A stretch of 64,000 nt of DNA from Nocardia iowensis (GTDB taxonomy: Bacteria > Actinomycetota > Actinomycetes > Mycobacteriales > Mycobacteriaceae), in assembly GCF_019222765.1 (NCBI RefSeq), contig NZ_CP078145.1:2604001-2668000 (forward strand). Reading direction: 5' to 3'. The notes under the pieces are model-generated. The model was not told the origin of the DNA, made no database searches, and worked only from the letters and a program-made list of their open reading frames with translations. Both the position numbers and the translations under genes were made by a program. The stretch's first letter is position 1; every line of letters begins with the position of its first letter. Shown one piece after another: positions 8,442 through 17,270 of this stretch.

Positions 8442-10190
8442 GTGACCTTGTTCGAGGTGTGGGCGCCGCGGCCGGAGCGGGTGCGGTTGGACCTGGATGG
8501 AGCTGTTCACCCGATGGAGCGGGCCGCGGGTGGGTGGTGGCGGGTGGTGGTTACTGCCGCGGAGGGGGCGCGGTATGGGTTTTTGCTCGATGATGATCCG
8601 ACGGTGCTGCCTGATCCGCGGTCGGCGCGGCAGCCGGACGGGGTGCACGGGCGGTCGGCGCTGCATCGGCTCGACCAGTCGGTGTGGACGGACGCGGGGT
8701 GGACGGGGCGGCCGTTGGCGGGGGCGGTGTATTACGAGATGCACGTCGGCACCTTCACCATGGAAGGCACCTTCGACTCGGCGATCGAGCGGCTCGATCA
8801 CCTGGTCGACCTTGGTGTCACCGTGGTCGAGCTGATGCCGGTGAATGCGTTCGACGGGCCGCACAACTGGGGGTACGACGGCGTGCTCTGGTACGCGGTG
8901 CACGAACCCTACGGCGGGCCGGACGGATTGCAGCGGTTCGTCGACGCCTGCCACGCGCGCGGGCTAGCGGTCGCGCTCGACGTCGTCTACAACCATCTCG
9001 GCCCCTCCGGCAACTACCTGCCCCGCTTCGCGCCCTACCTCACCGACGGCCGCAACACCTGGGGGCAGAGCCTCAACCTGGACGGCCCCGACTCGGACGA
9101 GGTGCGCGCGCACATCATCGGCAACGCGCTGCGCTGGCTGCGCGACTTCCACATCGACGCGCTGCGCCTAGATGCCGTACACGCCCTGGTCGACCGAACC
9201 GCCACCCATATGCTCACCGAACTCGCCACCGAGACAACACGTCTCGCCGCCCACCTGCGCAGGCCGCTCACCCTGATCGCGGAAAGCGACCTCAACGACC
9301 CCACGGTGATCACCCCGCGCGCCGCAGGCGGTTACGGGCTGACCGGGCAATGGAACGACGACCTGCATCACGCGATCCACACCGCGGTCTCCGGCGAACG
9401 GCAGGGCTACTACGCCGATTTCGGCTCACTGCACTGCCTCGCCCACACGCTGACGCACGGATTCTTTCACGCCGCAACGTTTTCCAGCTTCCGCGGCCGC
9501 ACCCACGGCCGCCCGATCGACACCAGGGTCACCCCGGCCAGCGCATTACTCGCCTACACCTGCAACCACGATCAGATCGGCAACCGCGCCATCGGCGACC
9601 GCCCGAGCGCCTACCTCACCGACGGACAACTGGCGATCAAAGCCGCACTGGTGCTGTGCTCGCCGTACACACCCATGCTGTTCATGGGGGAGGAGTGGGG
9701 CGCCCGCACCCCCTTCCTGTTCTTCACCTCGCACACCGACCCGGTGATCGCCGCCGCCACCGCGGACGGCCGCAAGGCCGAGTTCGCCGAACACGGCTGG
9801 CACACCGACGACGTCCCCGATCCGCAGGACCCGTCGACGTTCCTGCGCTCGAAGCTGAACTGGGCCGAACTCGACGAAGCCCGCCATGATCGGCTACTTT
9901 CTTGCTACCGCAAGCTGCTGGCCATGCGCCGGGAAAGGCCGGAACTCACCGACCCGTGGCTCCCGCACGTTTCCGTCGACTACGACGCCGCGGCCGGTTG
10001 GATCGTGCTGCGCCGCGGTCCATTGCAGTTGGTGTGCAATCTGTCCGAAGACCAGGTCACGGTGCCGATCACCGGTTTTTCGCTGCTGTCGTGGGAACCG
10101 CCGACTGAAGGGCCGTCGGCGACAACAATTCCCGCATACTCGTTCGCGATCCTCGAGGACCGGGTAACGGAGTCGCCACGCCGTCACTGA
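8442..10190 (+). CDS. treZ: Malto-oligosyltrehalose trehalohydrolase (TreZ)
   Basis: Releases trehalose from maltooligosyltrehalose, the last step of the glycogen-to-trehalose (TreXYZ) route. The 582-residue protein has an N-terminal early-set domain (VWAPRPERVRLDLDG) and a GH13 barrel with VYNHLGPSGNY, LRLDAVHAL (nucleophile Asp), LIAESDLND (acid/base Glu) and TCNHDQIGNR. Starts at a GTG at 8442. Unlike in M. tuberculosis, where treX, treY and treZ are adjacent, treZ here is on the opposite strand and about 8 kb from treYX, so it is expressed separately. Confidence 0.95.
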   Translation: MTLFEVWAPRPERVRLDLDGAVHPMERAAGGWWRVVVTAAEGARYGFLLDDDPTVLPDPRSARQPDGVHGRSALHRLDQSVWTDAGWTGRPLAGAVYYEMHVGTFTMEGTFDSAIERLDHLVDLGVTVVELMPVNAFDGPHNWGYDGVLWYAVHEPYGGPDGLQRFVDACHARGLAVALDVVYNHLGPSGNYLPRFAPYLTDGRNTWGQSLNLDGPDSDEVRAHIIGNALRWLRDFHIDALRLDAVHALVDRTATHMLTELATETTRLAAHLRRPLTLIAESDLNDPTVITPRAAGGYGLTGQWNDDLHHAIHTAVSGERQGYYADFGSLHCLAHTLTHGFFHAATFSSFRGRTHGRPIDTRVTPASALLAYTCNHDQIGNRAIGDRPSAYLTDGQLAIKAALVLCSPYTPMLFMGEEWGARTPFLFFTSHTDPVIAAATADGRKAEFAEHGWHTDDVPDPQDPSTFLRSKLNWAELDEARHDRLLSCYRKLLAMRRERPELTDPWLPHVSVDYDAAAGWIVLRRGPLQLVCNLSEDQVTVPITGFSLLSWEPPTEGPSATTIPAYSFAILEDRVTESPRRH

Positions 10191-10295
10191 CATCCGCACA
10201 TCCGCCGCCGAATTCGATTGCGGGAAAGTCACGATCGAACTGCTGTCCGAGACAGATCCATTGCCGGGTGTGACGGACGCTATTACCGTGGAACC

Positions 10296-11543
10296 ATGAG
10301 CAACGACGCTTCGGGGGATCTAGCGCCGATCCCTGCCGGGATGGGTGGCAGCGCCACCGCCGAATTCGCCCCACTGGTACGCGCTTTCGCCAGGACCTTC
10401 GGGCGCCGCCGCGGTGCGGGCGGCGCGCTGGCGGTGCACCTGCACGGCGAGCCATTGCTCGACATCTGGACCGGATCCGCGGGCACCACCCCGTGGACCC
10501 AGGACACCGGGTCGATCATCTTCTCCGCGACGAAAGGCGTCACCGCCACCGTCATCCACCGCCTCGCCGACCGCGGACTGCTCGACTACACCGCACCGGT
10601 CGCCGAGTACTGGCCCGAATTCGGCGCAAACGGCAAGCACAAAATCACCGTGCGGCAGGCGATGACGCACAGCGCGGGTCTGTCCGCCCTCGCTCCGATC
10701 GCCGCCGGCCTCGACGAGGTGCTCGATCACCAGCTGATGGAGCAGCGCCTGGCCGCCGCGAAACCCGATCGCCTGCTGGGCGTTCCGGCCTATCACGCAC
10801 TCACCTACGGCTGGCTGATGGGCGGGCTTGCTCGCGCGATCACCGGGCGCGGGCTGGCGGAGTTGTTCCGCGCCGAGGTCGCCGAGCCGCTCGGCGTCGA
10901 CGGCATCCATCTCGGCACCCCGCCCGCGCACGCACCCACCAACTACGCCCCGCTGGCGGGTTCGCAGCTGAGCTTGATCGGAAAACCGCTCGGCTCATTG
11001 GTGTTGGGCCGCAGCCACCTGATTCCCGGCGCCCTGGGTGCCGCGACGCGCTGCCTGTTCCTGCCCGGCTTGGAGACCATCCTGGAGGGGCAGGATCCGC
11101 CGATCCTGCGGACCGAACTGGGCGCGGGCAACGGTGTCTGTACCGCGCCGGCTTTGGCCACCATGTACGGCGCGCTCGCGAACAATGGTGTGGCGGCGGG
11201 CCGTCTGTACCTCAGTCCGCGAACTATCAAGGCAATCCGCCGAATTCAGACCTACCGGCTCGACAGCGCCCTGTTCTACGCGCCCATGATGTGGCGCCTC
11301 GGCTACCACTCGCTGCCGATGCCGGGCGCCCGAGCCGGATACGGCCACATCGGTCTCGGCGGTTCCTTCGGCTGGGCCGAACCGCGACTAGGTCTTTCGG
11401 TCGGCTTCGTGCACAACCGGCTCTCAGCCGGTCAACTGTCCTACGACCAGTCGGCGGCGTTCTGGTTGCTACCGCTCGTGCTCAATTGCCTGCGCGCCAC
11501 CAAGCGCGTCCCCATGGCGGAGACGCGCGAGGCGGCGGCGTGA
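10296..11543 (+). CDS. Serine beta-lactamase-fold hydrolase (class C/EstB type)
   Basis: A 415-residue protein of the beta-lactamase/esterase (family S12) fold. The nucleophile motif is SATK (FSATKGVTATVIH), followed by HSAGL, a Tyr motif in LTYGWLMGG where class C enzymes have YxN, and a C-terminal HIGLGGSFGWAEP in place of the KTG strand. These features match the carboxylesterase/EstB group rather than true beta-lactamases. No signal peptide, so probably cytoplasmic. It starts at the ATG at 10296 and converges with ilvA with 1 nt between their stops. Confidence 0.85.
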   Translation: MSNDASGDLAPIPAGMGGSATAEFAPLVRAFARTFGRRRGAGGALAVHLHGEPLLDIWTGSAGTTPWTQDTGSIIFSATKGVTATVIHRLADRGLLDYTAPVAEYWPEFGANGKHKITVRQAMTHSAGLSALAPIAAGLDEVLDHQLMEQRLAAAKPDRLLGVPAYHALTYGWLMGGLARAITGRGLAELFRAEVAEPLGVDGIHLGTPPAHAPTNYAPLAGSQLSLIGKPLGSLVLGRSHLIPGALGAATRCLFLPGLETILEGQDPPILRTELGAGNGVCTAPALATMYGALANNGVAAGRLYLSPRTIKAIRRIQTYRLDSALFYAPMMWRLGYHSLPMPGARAGYGHIGLGGSFGWAEPRLGLSVGFVHNRLSAGQLSYDQSAAFWLLPLVLNCLRATKRVPMAETREAAA

Positions 11544-11544
11544 C

Positions 11545-12900
11545 TCAGGTCAGATAGCGGTACGCGGGCGAGCCCGGCTCCAACCGCTCGCACTGGATCG
11601 GCGACTCGTCCATCCGTACCAGCAACGGGCCCAACCCATCCGGGGTCCCGAGCTCGATACCGACCAGCGCCGAACCGGTTTCGCGGTTGTTCCGCTTGAC
11701 GTACTCGAACATGGTGATGTCGTCGTCCGGCCCGAGCACCTCGTCCAGGAAGCGCCGCAGCGCGCCCGGCTCCTGCGGAAAGTCCACCAGGAAATAGTGT
11801 TTCAGGCCGCGATGCACCAGCGAGCGCTCGATGATCTCGCCGTAGCGCGACACATCGTTGTTGCCGCCGGAGACCAGACAGACCACCGTCGAGCCGGGCT
11901 CCACCGCGAGCTCGCTGAGCGCGGTGACCGCGAGCGCGCCCGCGGGTTCGGCGATGATGCCCTCGTTCTGGTACAGGTCGAGCATGGTCGTGCAGATCGC
12001 CCCCTCGTCGACCTGCATCATCCGGAAAGAGCTTGCGCCGCTGGGTGATTCGGTGGTGGTCAGTAACGGCAGCGAGGCGTGCGAGACCACCCGGCCGCCG
12101 AACTTGGCGATCGCCGCGAACGGCACCCGGCCGATCCGGCGCACCGCGGCACCGTCCACGAACGGATCGATTTCCGGCAGCGTCACCGGCCCGCCGGCCA
12201 CCAGCGCCGCGGTCATCGAGGCCGCGCCGGCCGGTTCCACGCCGAGGATCGCGGTGCGCGGCGACCGATCCCGCAGGTAGGTGCCGACGCCGGCCAGGCA
12301 GCCGCCGCCGCCCACCGGAACAACGACCAGGTCGGGCGAGCCGCCGAGCTGCTCCAGGATCTCCGGCGCGATGGTGCCCTGCCCGGCCGCGGTGCGCGCG
12401 TCGTCGAACGGCGGCACCATGGTCGCGCCGGTGCGCTCGACATCGGCGGCGGCCGCCGCGGCGGCGGCATCGTAGGTTTCCCCGACGGCGATCAGCTGCA
12501 CGAACTCGCCGCCGTGCACCCGGATCCGGTCGCGCTTCTGTTTGGGGGTGGTGGTCGGCACGTAGATGCGGCCCTTGATGCCCATCGCGTGGCAGGCGAA
12601 TGCCACCCCCTGCGCGTGATTGCCCGCGCTGGCCGCGACCACGCCTGCGGCGCGCTCGCTCTCGGTCAACTGCATTACCAGGTTGTAGGCGCCGCGCAGC
12701 TTGTAGGAGCGGACCGCGGACAGGTCCTCGCGCTTGAGGTAGACGTTCGCGCCGGTGAGCCGCGATAGCCGCTCGCTGCGCTGCAGCGGAGTCGGCTCGA
12801 TAATGTCGGCAATTCGCTTGGCGGCAGCGTCGATCTCGTCCGCGCTCAGCGCGGGACGAGAAGCGGACAGTGCGTCGATGACATCAAGCGGATTGGACAC
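11545..12900 (-). CDS. ilvA: Threonine ammonia-lyase, biosynthetic (IlvA)
   Basis: Deaminates threonine to 2-oxobutanoate, the first step towards isoleucine. The 451-residue protein has the PLP lysine in SYKLRGAYN, the phosphate-binding loop VPVGGGGCLAG, and a single C-terminal ACT-like regulatory domain (HYFLVDFPQEPGALRRFLDE) as in the short actinobacterial form; that domain normally senses isoleucine. GTG start at 12900. It lies in the same core gene block as in M. tuberculosis, here between the S12 hydrolase and an F420-type reductase. Confidence 0.95.
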   Translation of the reverse strand: MSNPLDVIDALSASRPALSADEIDAAAKRIADIIEPTPLQRSERLSRLTGANVYLKREDLSAVRSYKLRGAYNLVMQLTESERAAGVVAASAGNHAQGVAFACHAMGIKGRIYVPTTTPKQKRDRIRVHGGEFVQLIAVGETYDAAAAAAAADVERTGATMVPPFDDARTAAGQGTIAPEILEQLGGSPDLVVVPVGGGGCLAGVGTYLRDRSPRTAILGVEPAGAASMTAALVAGGPVTLPEIDPFVDGAAVRRIGRVPFAAIAKFGGRVVSHASLPLLTTTESPSGASSFRMMQVDEGAICTTMLDLYQNEGIIAEPAGALAVTALSELAVEPGSTVVCLVSGGNNDVSRYGEIIERSLVHRGLKHYFLVDFPQEPGALRRFLDEVLGPDDDITMFEYVKRNNRETGSALVGIELGTPDGLGPLLVRMDESPIQCERLEPGSPAYRYLT

Positions 12901-12960
12901 CCGAAATATGCTGCCACCCGCCGCGTCGGGCGGACGCGGCGGGTAGCAGTGACAGGCTGG

Positions 12961-13395
12961 TTATCGCGGGGTCAGCACGAAGACCGGGATCTGGCGATCG
13001 GTCTTCTTCGTGTACTCCACGTAGTCCGGCCAGACCTCGACGGCCCGGTCCCACCACAGCTGGCGCTCGTCACCGAAGACCTCGCGTGCGGTGTAATCCT
13101 TGACCACGGTGCCGTCGCGCAACTCGACGTGTGGATCGGCCTTGACGTTGTAGTACCAGACTGGGTTCTTCGGCGCGCCGCCCAACGAGGCGACCACCGC
13201 GTATTCCCCGTCGTGCTCCACCCGCATCAGCGGGGTCTTGCGCAGCTTGCCGGACTTCGCTCCCTTGGTGGTGAGCAGGATGACCGGTTTGCCCTGCATC
13301 GTGGTGCCCTTGGTGCCGCCGGAGTTCTCGATCGTCTCGACCTGCTCGCGGGCCATGGCGGACGCGCTCGGTTCGTACTCTCCTGTCAGTGGCAT
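12961..13395 (-). CDS. Deazaflavin (F420)-dependent nitroreductase family protein
   Basis: A 144-residue protein of the Ddn/FDOR-A family. The sequence shows the split beta-barrel core: [49 protein letters not shown], with the K-S-G-K-xR-K-TPL segment that binds the F420 phosphate and carboxylate tail, and the conserved P-x-W-Y-x-N. Relatives reduce quinones or nitroimidazoles with F420H2; the true substrate is unknown. It is divergent from a small membrane protein across a short region carrying a 20-bp palindrome. Confidence 0.88.
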   Translation of the reverse strand: MPLTGEYEPSASAMAREQVETIENSGGTKGTTMQGKPVILLTTKGAKSGKLRKTPLMRVEHDGEYAVVASLGGAPKNPVWYYNVKADPHVELRDGTVVKDYTAREVFGDERQLWWDRAVEVWPDYVEYTKKTDRQIPVFVLTPR

Positions 13396-13439
13396 ATCTG
13401 CGGAACGTCAGGCGGATCGGCTGTGTTCCCGGCAACACA

Positions 13440-13482
13440 AAGTTCGGTAGCCCGAACTTCGCAGTGCGTATATCCTTACTGG
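13440..13482. promoter_or_regulatory. Palindrome and leaderless promoter between two divergent genes
   Basis: A perfect inverted repeat AAGTTCGG-TAGC-CCGAACTT at 13440-13459 lies between the F420-type reductase and the small membrane protein. Downstream, TATCCT at 13471-13476 followed 6 nt later by the ATG at 13483 fits a leaderless promoter, with the palindrome over its -35 region. The cognate regulator is not identified. Confidence 0.45.
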
Positions 13483-13713
13483 ATGGCAGTTGTTCACCCG
13501 TCGGCCCGCTCCGCGACCATCGACATCGCGGGTAGTGCGTGGCCGGTCTACAAGCTGGAGGCGCTCGCCGCCGGGCTGGTGACCTGCCTGATCCTTGCCC
13601 TGATCACCGGTTCTCCGCAGACTGCGGTGCTGGTCGCGGCCGCGGTGGGCGCAACCCGCTGGCTGGTCGGAGTGGCCGTCGCGCGTCGCGCGGACGACCG
13701 GACCGGCCGCTAG
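13483..13713 (+). CDS. Small two-helix membrane protein
   Basis: A 76-residue hypothetical protein with two hydrophobic stretches, about residues 25-42 and 46-67, separated by a TGSPQ turn, and a basic C-terminus, so probably an inner-membrane hairpin. The ATG at 13483 sits 6 nt after a -10-like TATCCT and has no Shine-Dalgarno. Its stop codon overlaps the stop of the convergent LuxR-type gene by 4 nt. No family recognised. Confidence 0.6.
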   Translation: MAVVHPSARSATIDIAGSAWPVYKLEALAAGLVTCLILALITGSPQTAVLVAAAVGATRWLVGVAVARRADDRTGR

Positions 13714-16406
13714 TCGGCGTCGAGCGGCAAATCCGCGAGCTCACCTCGCGACAACACACCCAGCTTCGGATACGCCTTGTACAGGTGATGTCCGACCGTG
13801 CGCGGACTCAGGAACAGCTGTGCCGCGATATCCCGATTGGACATGCCCTGCGCGGCGAGCCGCACGATCTGTAGCTCCTGCGGCGTCAGCCTGGCCAGCA
13901 CGCCGTGTGCGGGCTTGGCCGCCGTGCCGACGCCGAGCGCCCCGAGTTCGGTGCGGGTTCGCTCCGCCCACGGGCCCGCGTCGAGGCGTTCGAAGGTTTC
14001 CAGCGCGGGCGAGAGCTGGGTCCGCGCGTCCGCCTTGCGGCGATTGCGGCGCAACCATTCGCCGTACAGCAGTTGGGTTCTCGCCTGTTCGAACGGACGG
14101 CCGCCGAGCCGCAGCGCCGTGCGGAAATGCTGTTCGGCCTCGACGTCAGGGGCGGTGAGGGCGCGGCAGCGGGCGGCAAGCGCCTCGATCCAGTCCTGTC
14201 GTGCGCTCGCGGCCCACTCGGTCAGCCGGTCGAGCGCGTCGCCCGCACGGTTCGGGTCGCCGAGCCGGACCGCCGCCTCGATCAGCTCGGGCAGCGCGCG
14301 GAGCCCGCCCACCTGGTGACGCGCGGGTTCCACGGTGAGCAGTTCCAGTCGGGCCAGCGCGCTGTCGACCTTGCCGAGCCCCAGGTCCAGCAGACCGAGA
14401 GCGAGCTGAGTCCAGGTAGCACCGGGCGCCGCCCCGCCGCCGAACTCCTCGGCTAGTGCTCGCTCGACCATTTCCCGGCATTCCTGCGCTCGCCCTTCCA
14501 ACGCGGCCAGATACGCCAGGAACGCCGACAGCTGGCTGATCCACTGGCTGTGCCCGAGGTCGGTGGCGATCCGCAGTCCTTCGGTCGCGGCGACGCGGCC
14601 CTCGCCAGGCCGACCGAGGAATGCCTCGGCCTCGGCGCGGAAGAACAGCAGCGTGGGCAGCAGCGCGATCCTGCCTTGCTCGCGGCATTCGGCGATGAGC
14701 TCGGCCGCCAGCTCGGCGACCTGATCGTCCTGACCGACCACGAACCCCATCCCGCACATCTGCACCAGGTCTCGGGGACTGTCCGCGCCCGCGTCCCTGG
14801 CCGCGGCGGCGGCCACCCGCAGATCGATGGTGTACCTGCCGGTCATCGACGCGACCAGGCATCGCGCGATGGGCGCCATCGGATTGGTGTCGGGCAGCGA
14901 TAGCGCCGTCAGCGCAGCACCGACTTCCGCCACTTCCGGCGCACCGAGATACCAAGCGGTGTGCACGGCCTGGATGAGGATGCGGGCCGCCCGCAACGGT
15001 TCGGACTCGCGCACCGCCGCCGCGGCGCCGAGCAACAGTCGATGCGCCGAAAGTGGCTTGCCCGCACCGAATTCCGCGACGCCACGGACCAGGTCGAGAC
15101 GTGCAAGCACCAGCGGATCGGTCGTCTGGGCGGCCGCGCGTTCGGCCAGTTGCCTGGCCAGGTCGGGCAGGCCGGTCTCCCCGGCGGTCTCGGCGGCCAG
15201 CACCAGCCTGCGTACCCGGTCCGCCGCGTTGGTGCTCAGCCCGGCGGCGCGCTCGTAGGCCGCGACCGCGCCGTGGTATCCGCTGCGCTGGCGTACCCGG
15301 TCGGCGGTGTCCTCCAGGGCGGCCGCGGTGGTGTCGTCCGGGCCGGTCGCCGCCGAGGCCAGGTGCCAGGCGCGCAGGTCGGCGTCCTCGGGCGCGGTGA
15401 GTGCCTCGGCGAGGGCGCGGTGCACGGCGAGGCGCTGGGCCAGCGGCGCACCCTGGTAGACCGCCGAGCGCAACAGCGGATGCCGGAAGGTCAGTGTCCG
15501 CCCGTCGCTGTGCACCAGCCCAGCGTCTTCGGCGGGTTGCAGATCGGGCAGGTGCGCGTCGAGGTCGGCACCAGCACGCAGCACGGTGGCGAGTTCGGCG
15601 GTGCTCGCGGCGGCGGCGACCAGCAGCAGCAATCGGGTGCGCGCGGGCAGCCTGCTCGACTGACCGTGGAAGGCGACCTGGAGTCGTTGGGTCAGCGGCA
15701 GCGGATTCGGCCCCGCCCCAGGCGATTCCGCCGCGAGCACGGCGGGCAGTTCCCGCAAGGCCAGTGGATTGCCACCCGCCTCGCTGAGCAGCCGATATCG
15801 CAGCACCGGCGACAGGTCCGGGTCCCGACTGTCCACCATGGCGGCGGCCGCCTCCTGCGGCAGCCCGGTCAGGATCAGCTCGGGCAGACCGGGTGCGGGA
15901 AAGTCGTCCGCGCCCGGCCGGCTCGCGAAAATCATCACCACGCCTTCCGAGTCGAGGCGTCGCGCCGCGAACAGCAGGGTTTCCGCGGTCGCCCGGTCGA
16001 GCCAGTGCGCGTCATCGATCACGCAGAGCAGCGGCCCGTCGGCCGCCTCCTCGGCCAGCAACGACAGCACGGCCAGGCCGATCAGCATGCGATCGCCCGG
16101 ATCCTGTTGGGCCAGACCGAAAGCGCCGCGCAACGCCGCGCGCTGTCGCTCGGGCAGCGTGTCCAGCAGTGCCATGCCGGGACGTACCAGCAGATGCAGT
16201 CCGGCGAACGGCAATTCGGCCTCGGACTCGATGCCAGCGCTGCGCACCGTCGGAACGCCTTGGGCGGCGGCATAATCCAGCAGCGCCGTCTTGCCGATGC
16301 CCGGTTCGCCGCGCAGCACCAGCGCGCTGCTCCGGCCGTCCCTGGCCGCCGCGAGAAGCCGATCGATGTGTGCTTGTTCGGCTGCGCGTCCATGGAGCAT
16401 TCCCAC
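13710..16406 (-). CDS. Large ATP-binding LuxR-family regulator (LAL)
   Basis: An 898-residue transcriptional regulator of the LAL type. The N-terminal AAA/STAND ATPase carries Walker A GEPGIGKTALL (residues about 33-43) and Walker B LLCVIDDAHWLD (about 125-136). A long helical, TPR-like middle follows, and the C-terminal LuxR helix-turn-helix is LTPQELQIVRLAAQGMSNRDIA...LFLSPRTVGHHLYKAYPKL. Such proteins activate catabolic or secondary-metabolite genes in response to a ligand and ATP. The recognition helix keeps the SPRTVxxH core. No obvious target gene adjoins it. GTG start at 16406; ATG two codons later is possible. Confidence 0.9.
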   Translation of the reverse strand: MGMLHGRAAEQAHIDRLLAAARDGRSSALVLRGEPGIGKTALLDYAAAQGVPTVRSAGIESEAELPFAGLHLLVRPGMALLDTLPERQRAALRGAFGLAQQDPGDRMLIGLAVLSLLAEEAADGPLLCVIDDAHWLDRATAETLLFAARRLDSEGVVMIFASRPGADDFPAPGLPELILTGLPQEAAAAMVDSRDPDLSPVLRYRLLSEAGGNPLALRELPAVLAAESPGAGPNPLPLTQRLQVAFHGQSSRLPARTRLLLLVAAAASTAELATVLRAGADLDAHLPDLQPAEDAGLVHSDGRTLTFRHPLLRSAVYQGAPLAQRLAVHRALAEALTAPEDADLRAWHLASAATGPDDTTAAALEDTADRVRQRSGYHGAVAAYERAAGLSTNAADRVRRLVLAAETAGETGLPDLARQLAERAAAQTTDPLVLARLDLVRGVAEFGAGKPLSAHRLLLGAAAAVRESEPLRAARILIQAVHTAWYLGAPEVAEVGAALTALSLPDTNPMAPIARCLVASMTGRYTIDLRVAAAAARDAGADSPRDLVQMCGMGFVVGQDDQVAELAAELIAECREQGRIALLPTLLFFRAEAEAFLGRPGEGRVAATEGLRIATDLGHSQWISQLSAFLAYLAALEGRAQECREMVERALAEEFGGGAAPGATWTQLALGLLDLGLGKVDSALARLELLTVEPARHQVGGLRALPELIEAAVRLGDPNRAGDALDRLTEWAASARQDWIEALAARCRALTAPDVEAEQHFRTALRLGGRPFEQARTQLLYGEWLRRNRRKADARTQLSPALETFERLDAGPWAERTRTELGALGVGTAAKPAHGVLARLTPQELQIVRLAAQGMSNRDIAAQLFLSPRTVGHHLYKAYPKLGVLSRGELADLPLDAD

Positions 16407-16520
16407 ACCGTAGCGGTCTGCTGGACAAACGTTCAGCCCTTGCCGGGGCAGCGATCGCTTCGCGGCCCGCGTCGTGTCGTAAGCCGGATGTATAGCGATC
16501 GGCTACTAAGGTTCGAGACT

Positions 16521-17132
16521 ATGGCGTCGAACGGGAAAAGGGCGGTCAAGGCACTGGCGGGCGTCGTCATGGCCTATGCGTCCGTGGTTGCCTTCGCGCC
16601 AGCGGTGGACGCCGAGATCATCAGCATGCCGCCGCACGAGAAGTCGTTCGTCCCGCCGGGCGGCGGCGGGAAGAAGTTCACCGTCGGCAGCAGGGACGAG
16701 TACATCAACCGGCTGCCGCCGTTGAACTTCATGGGGACCACCAGGGAAGCGCTGGTCAGTTCGATCGCCTACGGCCGGGTCGATGGTGCGACCGCGGGCA
16801 AGGTCAGGATCGGTTACCACGTCGGCTGCGCGGTGACCATCGGCGCCACCACGCTCGGCGCGACACCCGACGTCATCATCAGCCAGACGCCCGCCTTCAA
16901 CCCGGACCCGGTCGCCACCCTGAACCTCGCCCCCGGCGACGTCGGCGAGGTCGCGATCGCGGAAAAGGAGATGGTGCCGGGCAAGCTGGTCTACCTCAGC
17001 TTCCGCGATTTCCACATCAAGGTGAACTCCTGCACCGGCCCGGTCACCATCCGGCAGTACGCCTACGTCGATTTCAAATCGCCGGAGGTCGACGATTCCG
17101 GGGCCGTGTTCGGCGATCCGACCTGGCTGTAA
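16521..17132 (+). CDS. MspA-family secreted/outer-membrane protein
   Basis: A 203-residue exported protein. A signal peptide (ALAGVVMAYASVVAFAPAVDA) ends near residue 31. The mature part shows the MspA pattern: TVGSRDEYINRLPPLNF..TREALVSSIAYGRVDG...GKVRIGYHVGCAVTIG, and later LAPGDVGEVAIAEKEM..GKLVYLSFRDFHIKVNSCTGPVTIRQYAYV. MspA and its Nocardia relatives NfpA/NfpB form mycolate-membrane porins. Whether this member makes a channel is uncertain: the constriction loop is not obviously like MspA and it carries cysteines. AAGG lies 9 nt before the ATG. Confidence 0.8.
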   Translation: MASNGKRAVKALAGVVMAYASVVAFAPAVDAEIISMPPHEKSFVPPGGGGKKFTVGSRDEYINRLPPLNFMGTTREALVSSIAYGRVDGATAGKVRIGYHVGCAVTIGATTLGATPDVIISQTPAFNPDPVATLNLAPGDVGEVAIAEKEMVPGKLVYLSFRDFHIKVNSCTGPVTIRQYAYVDFKSPEVDDSGAVFGDPTWL

Positions 17133-17270
17133 GCGTTCCCGTCCGGCCCGCACCGGAGCAGCTACCTGTTGAAATAGGCGTTTTTCATTAACGTCGGCCC
17201 GTGCGTGCTCGATGATTCGAGTAGTCGAGTACGCGGGTTTCAGCAGGATTCCGGCGGGAGGATGGGGGCC

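Noticed and set aside
14961..16520. Long N-terminal extension of the MspA-family gene
   Set aside because: It overlaps the LuxR-family gene antisense; the signal peptide and AAGG place the start at 16521.
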